Shown here piece after piece: positions 24,375 to 33,600 of a stretch of 64,000 nt of DNA. Source of the DNA: Lysobacteraceae bacterium PS02065 (GTDB lineage Bacteria > Pseudomonadota > Gammaproteobacteria > Xanthomonadales > Rhodanobacteraceae); NCBI GenBank assembly GCA_029959555.1, contig JASCPI010000027.1:1-64000 (forward strand), read 5' to 3'. The notes below the pieces were generated by a model. That model did not search any database and was not told where the DNA came from. It saw only the letters and a program-made list of their open reading frames with translations. Both the position numbers and the translations under genes were made by a program. Numbering within the stretch: position 1 is the first letter of the stretch; every line of letters begins with the position of its first letter.

Positions 24375-26015
24375 TTGAAGTCTCCGCTGCCGACGCGCTA
24401 CTGGTTCTTCGCCGCGGTCGTGATCGCGTTCGTCGCCTCGCTCGTGCTGTGGAACGACGGCTGGGCGTGGCGCGTGCTCGCGCTCGCGAGCGGTTTCCTC
24501 ACGGTGGTCGGCGTCACCGACATCGCGCAGACGCGCCGCACGCTGCCGCGCAACTTCCCGATCCTCGCCCACGTACGGTATTTCTTCGAGACGATCCGGC
24601 CGATGATGCGCCAGTACGTCGTCGAGGCCGACGACGACGAGGTGCCGTTCTCGCACGACCAGCGCGCGATCGTGTACCAGCGCGCCAAGCTCGCGCTCGA
24701 GACGCGTCCGTTCGGCACCGAGCGCAACGTCTACGCGGCCAACTACGAGTGGATCAACCACTCGATGATGCCGACCGAGATCGAGCACCACGATTTCCGC
24801 GTGCCGGTCGGCGGACCCGACTGCACGCAGCCGTACTCGGCGAGCGTGTTCAACATCTCGGCGATGAGCTTCGGCTCGCTGTCGCCGAACGCGATCCGTG
24901 CACTCAACGAAGGCGCGCGCCGCGGTGGCTTCTACCACGACACCGGCGAAGGTTCGCTGTCGCCGTACCACCGCGAGATGGGCGGCGACGTCGTCTGGGA
25001 ACTCGGCTCGGGCTACTTCGGTGCCTGCGAACGCGCCGGCGTGTTCAGCGAGGAGCGCTTCGTCGAACGCGCCGTGCTGCCGCAGGTGCGCATGATCGAG
25101 CTCAAGCTCTCGCAAGGCGCCAAGCCCGGCCATGGCGGCATGCTGCCCGGGGCGAAGGTGACGCGCGAGATCGCGCTCACGCGCGGCGTGCCCGAGGGCG
25201 AGGACTGCATCTCGCCCGCGCGCCATTCGGCGTTCGACACGCCCGAAGGCCTGCTGCGCTTCATCGCGCGCCTGCGCACGCTGTCGGGCGGCAAGCCGAC
25301 CGGCTTCAAGCTCGCGATCGGCCATCCCTGGGAATGGTTCGGCATCGCCAAGGCGATGCTCACGACCGGCATCCGTCCCGACTTCATCGTCGTCGACGGC
25401 GGCGAAGGCGGCACCGGCGCGGCGCCGATGGAGTTCGCCGACCACGTCGGCGCGCCGCTGCGCGAGGCGCTGCTGCTCGTGCACAACACGCTGGTCGGGC
25501 TCGGCCTGCGCGACGAGGTGCGCATCGGCGCGGCCGGCAAGATCATCACGGGCTTCGACGTCGCGCGCACGCTCGCGCTGGGTGCCGACTGGTGCAACGC
25601 CGCGCGCGGCTTCATGTTCGCGCTCGGCTGCATCCAGTCGCAGACCTGCCACACCGACCATTGCCCGACCGGCGTCGCGACGCAGGATGCGAAGCGCTGG
25701 CGCGCGCTCGACGTGCCCGACAAGGCCGAACGCGTGAAGAACTTCCAGCAGAACACCTTGCGCGCGCTGCGCGAGCTCGTCGCCGCAGCCGGCCTGCGTC
25801 ATCCCGGCGAGCTCGGCCCCGAGCACATCATCCGGCGCGTGTCGGGCAACGAGGTGCGCTCGCTCGCCGTGCTCTATCCGTTCGTGCGCCCCGGCGAACT
25901 GCTCGACGGCGTGCCCGAGCACGCCGTGTTCCAGCGCTTCTGGCCCGAAGCGCGCGCCGACGCGTTCACGCCGCCGGCGGGCGTCGCCGAGATGCGCTGG
26001 AGCAAGCTGGTCTGA
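24375..26015 (+). CDS. FMN-binding glutamate-synthase-family membrane protein
   Basis: A 546-residue protein with two N-terminal transmembrane segments followed by a complete FMN-binding glutamate synthase central domain: SFGSLSPNAIRALNEGA, GAKPGHGGMLPG, VDGGEGGTGAAP, and three Cys in CIQSQTCHTDHCPTG for a 3Fe-4S cluster. It lacks the glutaminase domain of GltB, so its reaction is unknown; it is a stand-alone oxidoreductase family. I chose TTG at 24375 because GGAAGGA lies 9 bases upstream. The ATG at 24339 overlaps a TATGCT box that looks like the -10 element. Confidence 0.85.
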   Translation: MKSPLPTRYWFFAAVVIAFVASLVLWNDGWAWRVLALASGFLTVVGVTDIAQTRRTLPRNFPILAHVRYFFETIRPMMRQYVVEADDDEVPFSHDQRAIVYQRAKLALETRPFGTERNVYAANYEWINHSMMPTEIEHHDFRVPVGGPDCTQPYSASVFNISAMSFGSLSPNAIRALNEGARRGGFYHDTGEGSLSPYHREMGGDVVWELGSGYFGACERAGVFSEERFVERAVLPQVRMIELKLSQGAKPGHGGMLPGAKVTREIALTRGVPEGEDCISPARHSAFDTPEGLLRFIARLRTLSGGKPTGFKLAIGHPWEWFGIAKAMLTTGIRPDFIVVDGGEGGTGAAPMEFADHVGAPLREALLLVHNTLVGLGLRDEVRIGAAGKIITGFDVARTLALGADWCNAARGFMFALGCIQSQTCHTDHCPTGVATQDAKRWRALDVPDKAERVKNFQQNTLRALRELVAAAGLRHPGELGPEHIIRRVSGNEVRSLAVLYPFVRPGELLDGVPEHAVFQRFWPEARADAFTPPAGVAEMRWSKLV

Positions 26016-26022
26016 GCCCGCG

Positions 26023-26712
26023 CTACTGGATCAGGTCGGCCTGCTTCGTCGAGGTGTACCAGAGCAGGCCGAAGTGGCCCCAGGTGTAGGTGGTGCTCGT
26101 GTCCTCGCCCGCGATCGACGAGGCGTGCACGCCGGCGACCGTGCATACGCCGGTCGCGCAGACGATCTCGTCGTAATACGACTTGATCGAGTGCACGCGC
26201 GTTCCGAAGCGCTTGCCCGCGATGCCGTTCAGGAACGGGCTGTTGACCGACAGGCCCCAGGCGCCGCAGGTGCTGGTCCAGACGTTGTACGGATACGTGC
26301 CGCAGCTGCGCAGGCCGCGGAACGCGCCGGCGATGCCGACGAAACTGTCGACGTAGGCCTTCATGCCGAGGCGGTCGATCACGCGCGCGGCCAGTGTCGC
26401 GCCCATCGAATGGCCGATCACGTCGATGCGGCCCGTGCACGACGAGGCGATCGCGTCGATCAGCGCGTTCTCGACCGGCGTCTCCTCGCTGCCGAGGTGG
26501 TCGTTGCAGGCCGCGCACGAGGTGCCCCAAGACGGGCGGATGATCTGCGCGGACGTGTAGCCGCGCGCGATCAGCGTGTTGGTCGTGTTGACGAAATCCG
26601 AGGGGCTGCCCGTGTTGCCGTGCACGAGCACGACGTTGTCGACGCAGGCGGCGTGGGCGAGGCCCGCGCCGGCGAGGCAGAGCGCGGCGAGCGCGCGCGA
26701 GACGGTACGCAT
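26023..26712 (-). CDS. Secreted triacylglycerol-lipase-like alpha/beta hydrolase
   Basis: A 229-residue secreted hydrolase with a signal peptide (ALCLAGAGLAHA). It has VVLVHGNTGSPSDF (oxyanion region), the nucleophile motif GHSMGA, and a C-terminal His in TWGHFGLLWY. Several Cys pairs suggest disulfides. It matches EstA/lipase class 2-type enzymes; the substrate is unknown. The start at 26712 follows GGGAGGAAG. Its stop is only 7 bases from the stop of the convergent glutamate-synthase-like gene. Confidence 0.85.
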   Translation of the reverse strand: MRTVSRALAALCLAGAGLAHAACVDNVVLVHGNTGSPSDFVNTTNTLIARGYTSAQIIRPSWGTSCAACNDHLGSEETPVENALIDAIASSCTGRIDVIGHSMGATLAARVIDRLGMKAYVDSFVGIAGAFRGLRSCGTYPYNVWTSTCGAWGLSVNSPFLNGIAGKRFGTRVHSIKSYYDEIVCATGVCTVAGVHASSIAGEDTSTTYTWGHFGLLWYTSTKQADLIQ

Positions 26713-26812
26713 GAAGCTTCCTCCCGAGGTGCCCCGAAGGGCTGGCCCGGGCCAGCGTAGTCGCCGCGTCGCGCGGCCGCCGTCGTACCTTGGTACGACG
26801 GCGGAGCGTGAC

Positions 26813-27835
26813 TCAGTGCACGGCGAGCTCGTCGTGGTCGTGGTGGTCGTCGCCGCCACGCAGCGCGAGTGCGGCGCGGTAGTCGCGCAGGTCGGCGTCG
26901 TCGATGACAGCGGCCGATGCGCGCGGCGTGGCGCCCGCGACGATGCGCGAGCCGAGCCCGGCATAGAGGAAGCGTTCGCCGAAGGCCTTGCGGAACGCCG
27001 CGAACGCGGGCTCGCCCGTGCAATGGCCCGGCGCGAGGTATTTCACCTTGAAACGCTGGTCGAGCGCGGTCGCGAGCGCGCCGATCGCGGCGTCGTCGGC
27101 GACGACGAGGTGGAAGCCGCCCGCGATGAGCTGGATGCGCGGGTCGATCGTGGTCGCGGCCTCGACGATGCGGTCCAGGCCCGGATGCGAGCAGCCGACG
27201 ACGAGCACGGTGCCGTTCGTCGTCTCGAGCGCGAGCGAGAGCTCGCGCAGCTCGAGTGTGCCGGTCTTGTCGGACACGAGCGCGATCAGGTGCACGCCCG
27301 GCGCGACCTCGATCGTCTTGTCGACGAGCGCGATGTTGGCCTTCGGCCACGCCGAGCCGAAGCGCAGGGTCTCGGGCGGAGCGCCGTCGAAGTAGCGCTG
27401 CTCGGCCGGCAGCGAGGCATCGCGGCGGTAGAACGTGGCGGGCAGGTCGCCGCCGTAGACGCCGAAGCCTTCCTTCGGCGCGTAGATCTTCACCTTCGGA
27501 TTGACCGCGAGCAGATGGTCCATGCCACCCATGTGGTCGCCGTGGCGATGCGACATGACGACGAAATCGAGTTTCGCGAGGTCGACCTTCCTGGCCTCGA
27601 CGTTGCGGCGGAACACCTCGGGATCGTTGCCGGTGTCGAACAGGATGCGCGTGTCGCCGTATTCGACGAGCGCGGCGTAGCCCCAGTCCTTGTGCGTGCC
27701 CGCGTCCTTGCCGAACGCGTCGTAGAGCACGGTCACGATGGCCTCGTCGGGCTTGGTGGCCGGCGCGGCGTGGACGGTCGTGGCAAGGCCGGCGAGCGCG
27801 CAGGCGGCGGCGAACAGCGGGGCGAGGCGGGACAT
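26813..27835 (-). CDS. Secreted MBL-fold metallo-hydrolase
   Basis: A 340-residue protein with a signal peptide (AAACALAGLATTVHA) and a metallo-beta-lactamase fold. The metal motif is SHRHGDHMGG, with later VVGCSHPGLD, GGFHL and PGHCTGE. The pattern fits the COG1237 type (dihydropterin-synthase-like MBL proteins), but the substrate cannot be told from sequence. The extreme C-terminus is His/Asp-rich (GGDDHHDHDE), a possible metal-binding tail. The start at 27835 has CGGAG upstream; the open frame upstream is an extension without a family match. Confidence 0.88.
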   Translation of the reverse strand: MSRLAPLFAAACALAGLATTVHAAPATKPDEAIVTVLYDAFGKDAGTHKDWGYAALVEYGDTRILFDTGNDPEVFRRNVEARKVDLAKLDFVVMSHRHGDHMGGMDHLLAVNPKVKIYAPKEGFGVYGGDLPATFYRRDASLPAEQRYFDGAPPETLRFGSAWPKANIALVDKTIEVAPGVHLIALVSDKTGTLELRELSLALETTNGTVLVVGCSHPGLDRIVEAATTIDPRIQLIAGGFHLVVADDAAIGALATALDQRFKVKYLAPGHCTGEPAFAAFRKAFGERFLYAGLGSRIVAGATPRASAAVIDDADLRDYRAALALRGGDDHHDHDELAVH

Positions 27836-27933
27836 CGGCGGGCTCCGGGCAGGCGAGCCCCCGATCATGCGTCGCGGTGGCGGGGCCGGCCCATGCCTGC
27901 GCGCCATATCGATATGTGCACGGCGGCGCGTGC

Positions 27934-28677
27934 TCAGCGCGTGCCTTCGCGGCGGTCGATGCGATGCAGGACGGGCGAGGCCGGTGACGAGCGCAACGGG
28001 CGGCGCGGGATCCACGCGCGTCCGTTCGGATCGAACAGCGATTCGACGCGACCGTGGCGGTCGAGGCGCGCGATGCGTTCGCGCGGCAGGCCGCCGAACG
28101 AGGCGAAGCCGCCCGCGACGATGACCTGGCCTTCGCGCTGCACGGTGATGCGGTCGATCCACGCATCGGCACCGACGGCGAAGCGTGCATCGACGCGTCC
28201 TTCGGCGCTCACGCAGGCGAGGTTGTGGCGTGCGTGGCCATCCACATGCGTGAACGCGCCACCGACGAGGGTCGAGCCGTCGGGCAGTGTCGCCAGCGCG
28301 AGCACGGTCCCCTCCACGCGCGGATCGAAGGCGCTGTCGACCGTGCCGTCGGCGTGCAGGCGCGCGAGACCTGCCCGCGGCGTGTCGCCGACGTGCGTGA
28401 ACAGGCCGCCGAGCAGCACGCCGCCTACTGCGTCGAGCGCGATCGCGCAGACCGCGCCATCGACGGCTGCAGGCTGGTGGCGGTGCGGACGGTCGTCGGC
28501 GCCGAGCCGCACGAGCCATGCCTGCGCGACGCCGGCCCAGGCGCCGAAGCGACCGCCGAGCAGATGCCCGCCATCGGGCATCGCCACGCAGGCGTACACG
28601 GCGTCACGAACGCGCGCGTCGAGGCGGGCGTGCAGGCGCGCGGGCAGGATGCAGGGGCGGGGTGGGACGACAGTCAT
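27934..28677 (-). CDS. Delta-60-repeat beta-propeller protein
   Basis: A 247-residue protein made of about five delta-60 repeats, each with a GxxLLGGxF(T/A)xxG strand and LxxDGxVDxxFD turn (DGGHLLGGRFGAWAG, GGVLLGGLFTHVGD, DGSTLVGGAFTHVDG, GQVIVAGGFASFGG). Members are usually secreted, but the predicted N-terminus (MTVVPPRPCILPARLH) is not a signal peptide, so this one may be cytoplasmic. The longer frame upstream also lacks one. Function unknown. It is divergent from the alkaline phosphatase gene. Confidence 0.7.
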   Translation of the reverse strand: MTVVPPRPCILPARLHARLDARVRDAVYACVAMPDGGHLLGGRFGAWAGVAQAWLVRLGADDRPHRHQPAAVDGAVCAIALDAVGGVLLGGLFTHVGDTPRAGLARLHADGTVDSAFDPRVEGTVLALATLPDGSTLVGGAFTHVDGHARHNLACVSAEGRVDARFAVGADAWIDRITVQREGQVIVAGGFASFGGLPRERIARLDRHGRVESLFDPNGRAWIPRRPLRSSPASPVLHRIDRREGTR

Positions 28678-28805
28678 GCAGCGGTTCCGGGGCCTCGCCG
28701 GAATGGCGGGGGTGTGCGGAGGCGTACGGAAAACCGGCCGGATGGGTGACAATCGTCTTTTTCTGCGGCGCACCATCCCGTGTGTGCCGTGACGAGGGTT
28801 TCCGG

Positions 28806-30518
28806 ATGACATCGTTTTTCCCGCGCCTCGCGCTCGCCGCCTGCGGCGTGGCCGGTCTTGCCGCGTGTGCCACGGCTCCACGCCCGGCGGCGAGCGTGGC
28901 CGCACCGCCGATCGACGTGCCGTCGATCGACCGCCCCGGCGGTGAGACCCCCGAGTGGTGGTACCGCGCCGGTGCCGCCACGGCCGCGGCGCAGCGCGGC
29001 GACGCGCCGCCGCGCGCGCGCAACGTGATCGTGTTCCTCGGCGACGGCATGGGCATCTCGACGATCGCCGCGGCGCGCGTGCTCGCGGGCCAGCGTGAAG
29101 GACGCTCGGGCGAGGAGACGCGCCTGTCGTTCGAGGATTTCCCCCATACGGCGCTGAGCCGTACCTACGAAGTCGATGCGCAGACCGCCGACTCGTCCGG
29201 CACGATGAGCGCGATCATGACCGGCGTGAAGACGCGCTTCGGCGTCATCTCGGTCAACCAGCGCACGCAGCGCCGCAACTGCGCGACGCTTGACGGCAAC
29301 GAGGCGGTGACGGCGCTCGAACTCGCCAGCGTGGCCGGTCTCGCCACCGGTGTGGTGTCGACCGCGCGCCTGACCCACGCCACGCCCGCAGCAACCTACG
29401 GCCATTCGCCCGATCGCAACTGGGAGGCCGACGTCTCGCTGCCGGCGGCGGCCGTGGCCGAAGGCTGTGTCGACCTCGCGCGGCAGTTCGCCGGGTACGA
29501 CGTCGGCCGCGGCATCGACGTGACATTCGCGGGCGGACGCGCGTGGTTCATGCCGGATACGACGCCTGATCCCGAGTATCCGACGCTGCGCGGCAAGCGC
29601 CGCGACGGTCGCGACCTCGTCGCCGAATGGTCCGCGGTGCCGGGCTCGACCTACGTCTGGAACCAGGCCCAGTTCGACGCCTTGCCGGTGCCGCGCCAGG
29701 GCCGCGTACTCGGCCTGTTCGAGCCCGACCACATGCGCTACGAGCATGACCGTGTCGCCGACGGTGCCGGCGAGCCCTCGCTGGCCGAGCTCACGCGCAA
29801 GGCGATCACGCTGCTGCGTGACGACCCGGAGGGCTATTTCCTCATGGTCGAAGGCGGCCGCATCGACCACGGCCACCACGGCAGCAACGCGTTCCGCGCG
29901 CTGTGGGAGACCGTCGCGCTGTCCGACGCGGTGCGCGCCGCCGCGGAGATGACCTCGATCGACGACACGCTGATCCTGGTCACCGCCGACCACAGCCACA
30001 CGCTCACGATCGCGGGCTATCCGGTGCGCGGCAATCCGATCCTCGGCAAGGTGCGCGGGCTGTCCTTCGAGGGGGCGCCGAGCGACAAGCTCGCGCACGA
30101 TGCGACGGGCCGCACCTACACGACGCTCGGCTATGCGAACGGCTCCGGCTACCTCGGTGCCTCGAACCTGCAGCCCGAAGGTCCCAAGCACTTCCCGCAC
30201 GAGCCCAAGCGTTTCGCCGCACAAGGGCCCGACCGCCATCCGCTCGACGACGTCGACACCGCGCATCCGGACTACCAGCAGGAGTCGGGCGTGCCGCTGG
30301 CCAGCGAGACGCACGGCGGCGAGGATGTCGCGGTGTTCGCGCGCGGACCCGGTGCCGAGGCCGTGCGTGGTTCGCTCGAACAGAACGTGCTGTTCCACCT
30401 CGTCGTGCAGGCCCAACCGGAGTTGCGCCGCGTGCTGTGCGAACTCGGTACCTGCGACGCGCACGGACGGTCGGTCACGCCGCCCGCGCATGCTTTACTG
30501 CCGCGCAAGCCGGACTGA
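28806..30518 (+). CDS. Alkaline phosphatase lipoprotein
   Basis: A 570-residue PhoA-superfamily enzyme with a lipoprotein signal (GVAGLAACATA). It has the first metal site VIFLGDGMGIST, the nucleophile Ser in TADSSGTMSA, metal ligands in MVEGGRIDHGHHG and VTADHSH, and a final ETHGGEDVAVFARGP. It should release phosphate from esters outside the inner membrane. A C-terminal extension with Cys residues (CELGTCDAHG) resembles alkaline phosphatases of related bacteria. The ATG at 28806 follows a weak GAGG-type ribosome binding site. Confidence 0.93.
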   Translation: MTSFFPRLALAACGVAGLAACATAPRPAASVAAPPIDVPSIDRPGGETPEWWYRAGAATAAAQRGDAPPRARNVIVFLGDGMGISTIAAARVLAGQREGRSGEETRLSFEDFPHTALSRTYEVDAQTADSSGTMSAIMTGVKTRFGVISVNQRTQRRNCATLDGNEAVTALELASVAGLATGVVSTARLTHATPAATYGHSPDRNWEADVSLPAAAVAEGCVDLARQFAGYDVGRGIDVTFAGGRAWFMPDTTPDPEYPTLRGKRRDGRDLVAEWSAVPGSTYVWNQAQFDALPVPRQGRVLGLFEPDHMRYEHDRVADGAGEPSLAELTRKAITLLRDDPEGYFLMVEGGRIDHGHHGSNAFRALWETVALSDAVRAAAEMTSIDDTLILVTADHSHTLTIAGYPVRGNPILGKVRGLSFEGAPSDKLAHDATGRTYTTLGYANGSGYLGASNLQPEGPKHFPHEPKRFAAQGPDRHPLDDVDTAHPDYQQESGVPLASETHGGEDVAVFARGPGAEAVRGSLEQNVLFHLVVQAQPELRRVLCELGTCDAHGRSVTPPAHALLPRKPD

Positions 30519-30670
30519 CGAACGGCGCGATCCGGGGCCGCAGGAATCGATGGCGGCCGACGCCTCGCGAGACTATTCTTCACAATGTTCACGCGGCGGG
30601 CCCTGACCCGCCGTCGGCCCGGCGGAGGGTGGTCCGTCGGTCGGAAAGCGCGGGAAACTAGGGGAACATC
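30519..30670. other. Promoter and leader of the giant secreted protein gene
   Basis: A short non-coding stretch. TATTCT at 30574-30579 could be a -10 hexamer about 97 bases before the start, with no convincing -35. AGGGGAAC just before the ATG at 30671 is a good ribosome binding site. Confidence 0.35.
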
Positions 30671-33600
30671 ATGTCGAGCCGATGGATCGTCCGCGCGCTG
30701 TGCGCGCTGCTCGTGGCCGGATCGCTGCCTGCGATCGCGCAGACCTACACCTATTCCGTCTACGTCGATACCGACGCGGACCCCGCCACCGGTTGCGTCG
30801 AAGCGCCCGCGGGCGGTGCCGAGTTGCGCCTCGATGTAGTCGTCGCCGGCGGCAACTCGCCGCAGGTGACCTCGATGACGCGCCATCGCTGCAGCGGTGG
30901 TGCGTTCGGTGCTGGTACCTCGCTCGGCGCAGGCTATCCGGTCGGTGTCGGCAACGGCATCGCCGGCACCGATACGGTCGAAATCGCCGATGCGCTCGGT
31001 GAGCTCCAGGTCGGCGCAGCCGCGCGCTTCACGGTCGGGGTCGTCGCACGCAGCGCAGCCGGCAGCGACGACATGCTCGCCGGCGCGGACGGCGGTCCGA
31101 TCGTGGTCGGCCTGCCGGCGATCGCCATTCCGACGCTGGCCTGGCCGGCGGTGCTCCTGCTCGCGACCCTGATGGCCTTCGCCGGCGCGCGCCGCGCGCG
31201 GCGCCTCAAGGCGGCGTGGCGACTCGTCGGCCTCGTGCTGCTCGGCAGCAGCGGCGCGCTCGCGGCGAACTTCGTGGTCGACGGCCTCACCGGCGACTGG
31301 AGCGGCGTCGGACCGCTCGCGGTCGACGCGGCCGGCGACGCGACGAGCGGCGAGGCCGGCATCGACCTGCGCGCATTCTTCGCCGCGATCGAGAACGGCC
31401 GCGTGTTCATGCGCATCGACGTGACCAACACGCGCAACACGCCGCCGACCGCGACGCCGACGTCGGCGACCACGCTCGAAGACACCGCCGTCACACTGAC
31501 CTTGTCGGGTGTCGATCCCGAGGGCGATGCGCTCGTGTTCGCGATCGCCACGCCGCCGGCGCAGGGCACGCTCGGGCCGGTCACGTCGACCTCGCCGTCG
31601 ACCGCGACGGTCACCTACACGCCGAATGCCGACCGCAACGGCAGCGACAGCTTCACGTTCACGGCCGGCGACGGCCAGGGCACCTCGATCCCGGCCACGG
31701 CGGCCGTGGCGATCACGCCGGTCAACGACGCACCCGAATTCACGCCGCAGGATCCGCCCGCGGTCGACGAAGGTTCCGGCCCGCAGACCGCGACCGTCGC
31801 GACCGGCATCCGTCCCGGTCCGGTCACCGCGACCGACGAGTCAGGTCAGGTGCTCACGTTCGCGATCACCGCGAACGGCAACCCGACGCTGTTCGACGGC
31901 ACGCCGACGATCAGCCCCGCCGGCGTGTTGAGCTGGGCACCCGCGGCCGGCGAGAACGGCACCGCGGCGCTCACCGTCGTGTTGCGCGACGATGGCGGCA
32001 CCGCGAACGGTGGCGTCGACGAGAGCGCGCCGCAGACGATCACCGTCACCGTGAATGCGGTCGATGATCCGCCCGTGGTCACGGCCGGCGGCGCACTGGC
32101 CTGGACCGAGGGCGACGCGCCGGCGATCGTCGATGCCGGCGTGACCGTCACCGATCCCGACAGCACCGACCTCGTCGGCGCGACCGTGCAGATCACGACG
32201 AACCTGCAGTCGGGTGCCGACGTGCTGTCGTTCGTGAACACGGCGACGATCACCGCCGTCTACACGGCCGCGAGCGGCACGCTCGTGCTGAGCGGCACCG
32301 ACACGGTCGCGAACTACCAGGCCGCGCTGCGCAACGTGCGCTTCGAGAACACCTCGCAGGATCCGTCGACTGCCGTGCGCACGGTCACCTGGATCGCACG
32401 CGATGCGGGGGGTGACAGCGCACCGGCCACGGGCACGATCACGATCACCGCGGTCAACGACGCACCCGTGCTGACCGCGGGCGGTACGCTGGCTTACGAG
32501 GAGGGCGACCCGGCCGCGCCGATCGATGCGACGGTCACGGTCTCGGATCCCGACAACACGACGCTCACCGGCGCGAGCGTGCAGCTCACGGCCAACTACG
32601 TGAACGGCGAGGACGCGCTCGCGTTCGCGAACACGGCCACGATCACCGCGACATTCACCGCGGGCACCGGCACGCTGGTGCTCAGCGGAAACGACACGCT
32701 CGCGAACTACCAGGCTGCACTGCGCGCGGTCACGTACGCGAACACGTCGGGCAATCCCTCGGCGCTGCCGCGCACGGTCACATGGACCGCGACCGACGGT
32801 GTGGCGACGAGTGTCCCCGTGACGAGCACGATCACGGTCGGCGCGGTCAACGATGCGCCGGTCATCGGCGCAGGTGGCACGCTGCTCTACACCGAAGGCG
32901 ATGCCCCGTCGGCGCTCGATCCGCTGCTCACGGTCAGCGACGTCGACAGCGCGAACCTCGCCGGTGCGACGGTGCGGATATCGGCCAACCACGACGACAG
33001 CCAGGACTTCCTCGCGTTCGTGAACACGCCCACCATCACGGCCACGTACGCCGCGGCCACCGGCACGCTCACGCTGACCGGTACCGACACGGTCGCGAAC
33101 TACCAGGTCGCGCTGCGCACGGTCACGTATGCGAACACGTCGCAGGATCCGTCGACGCTGCCGCGCACGATCACCTGGACCGCCAGCGACGATGCCGGCG
33201 CCACCAGCCCGCCCGCCGCGAGCACGGTCGCGATCACGGCCGTCAACGACGCACCGGTCGTCACGGCGCTCGGCAACGTCGACTACCTCGAAGGCAGCGC
33301 GCCCGTCGTGGCCGCGCCGTTCCTGACCGTCGGTGATGTCGACGATGCGAACCTCGAGGGTGCGACGGTGCAGATCACCGCCGGCCTCGTCGCCGCCGAG
33401 GACGTGCTCGCGTTCACGCCGGGCAACGGCATCACGGGCAGCTACACGGCCGCGACCGGCACGCTCGTGCTGACCGGCACGAGCAGCGTCGCCAACTACC
33501 AGGCCGCGCTGCGCAGCGTGACCTACGTCAACACGATCGCGCTGCCGACGACGGCACCGCGCACGCTCACCTGGACCGCGACCGACGGCGATCTCGCCAG

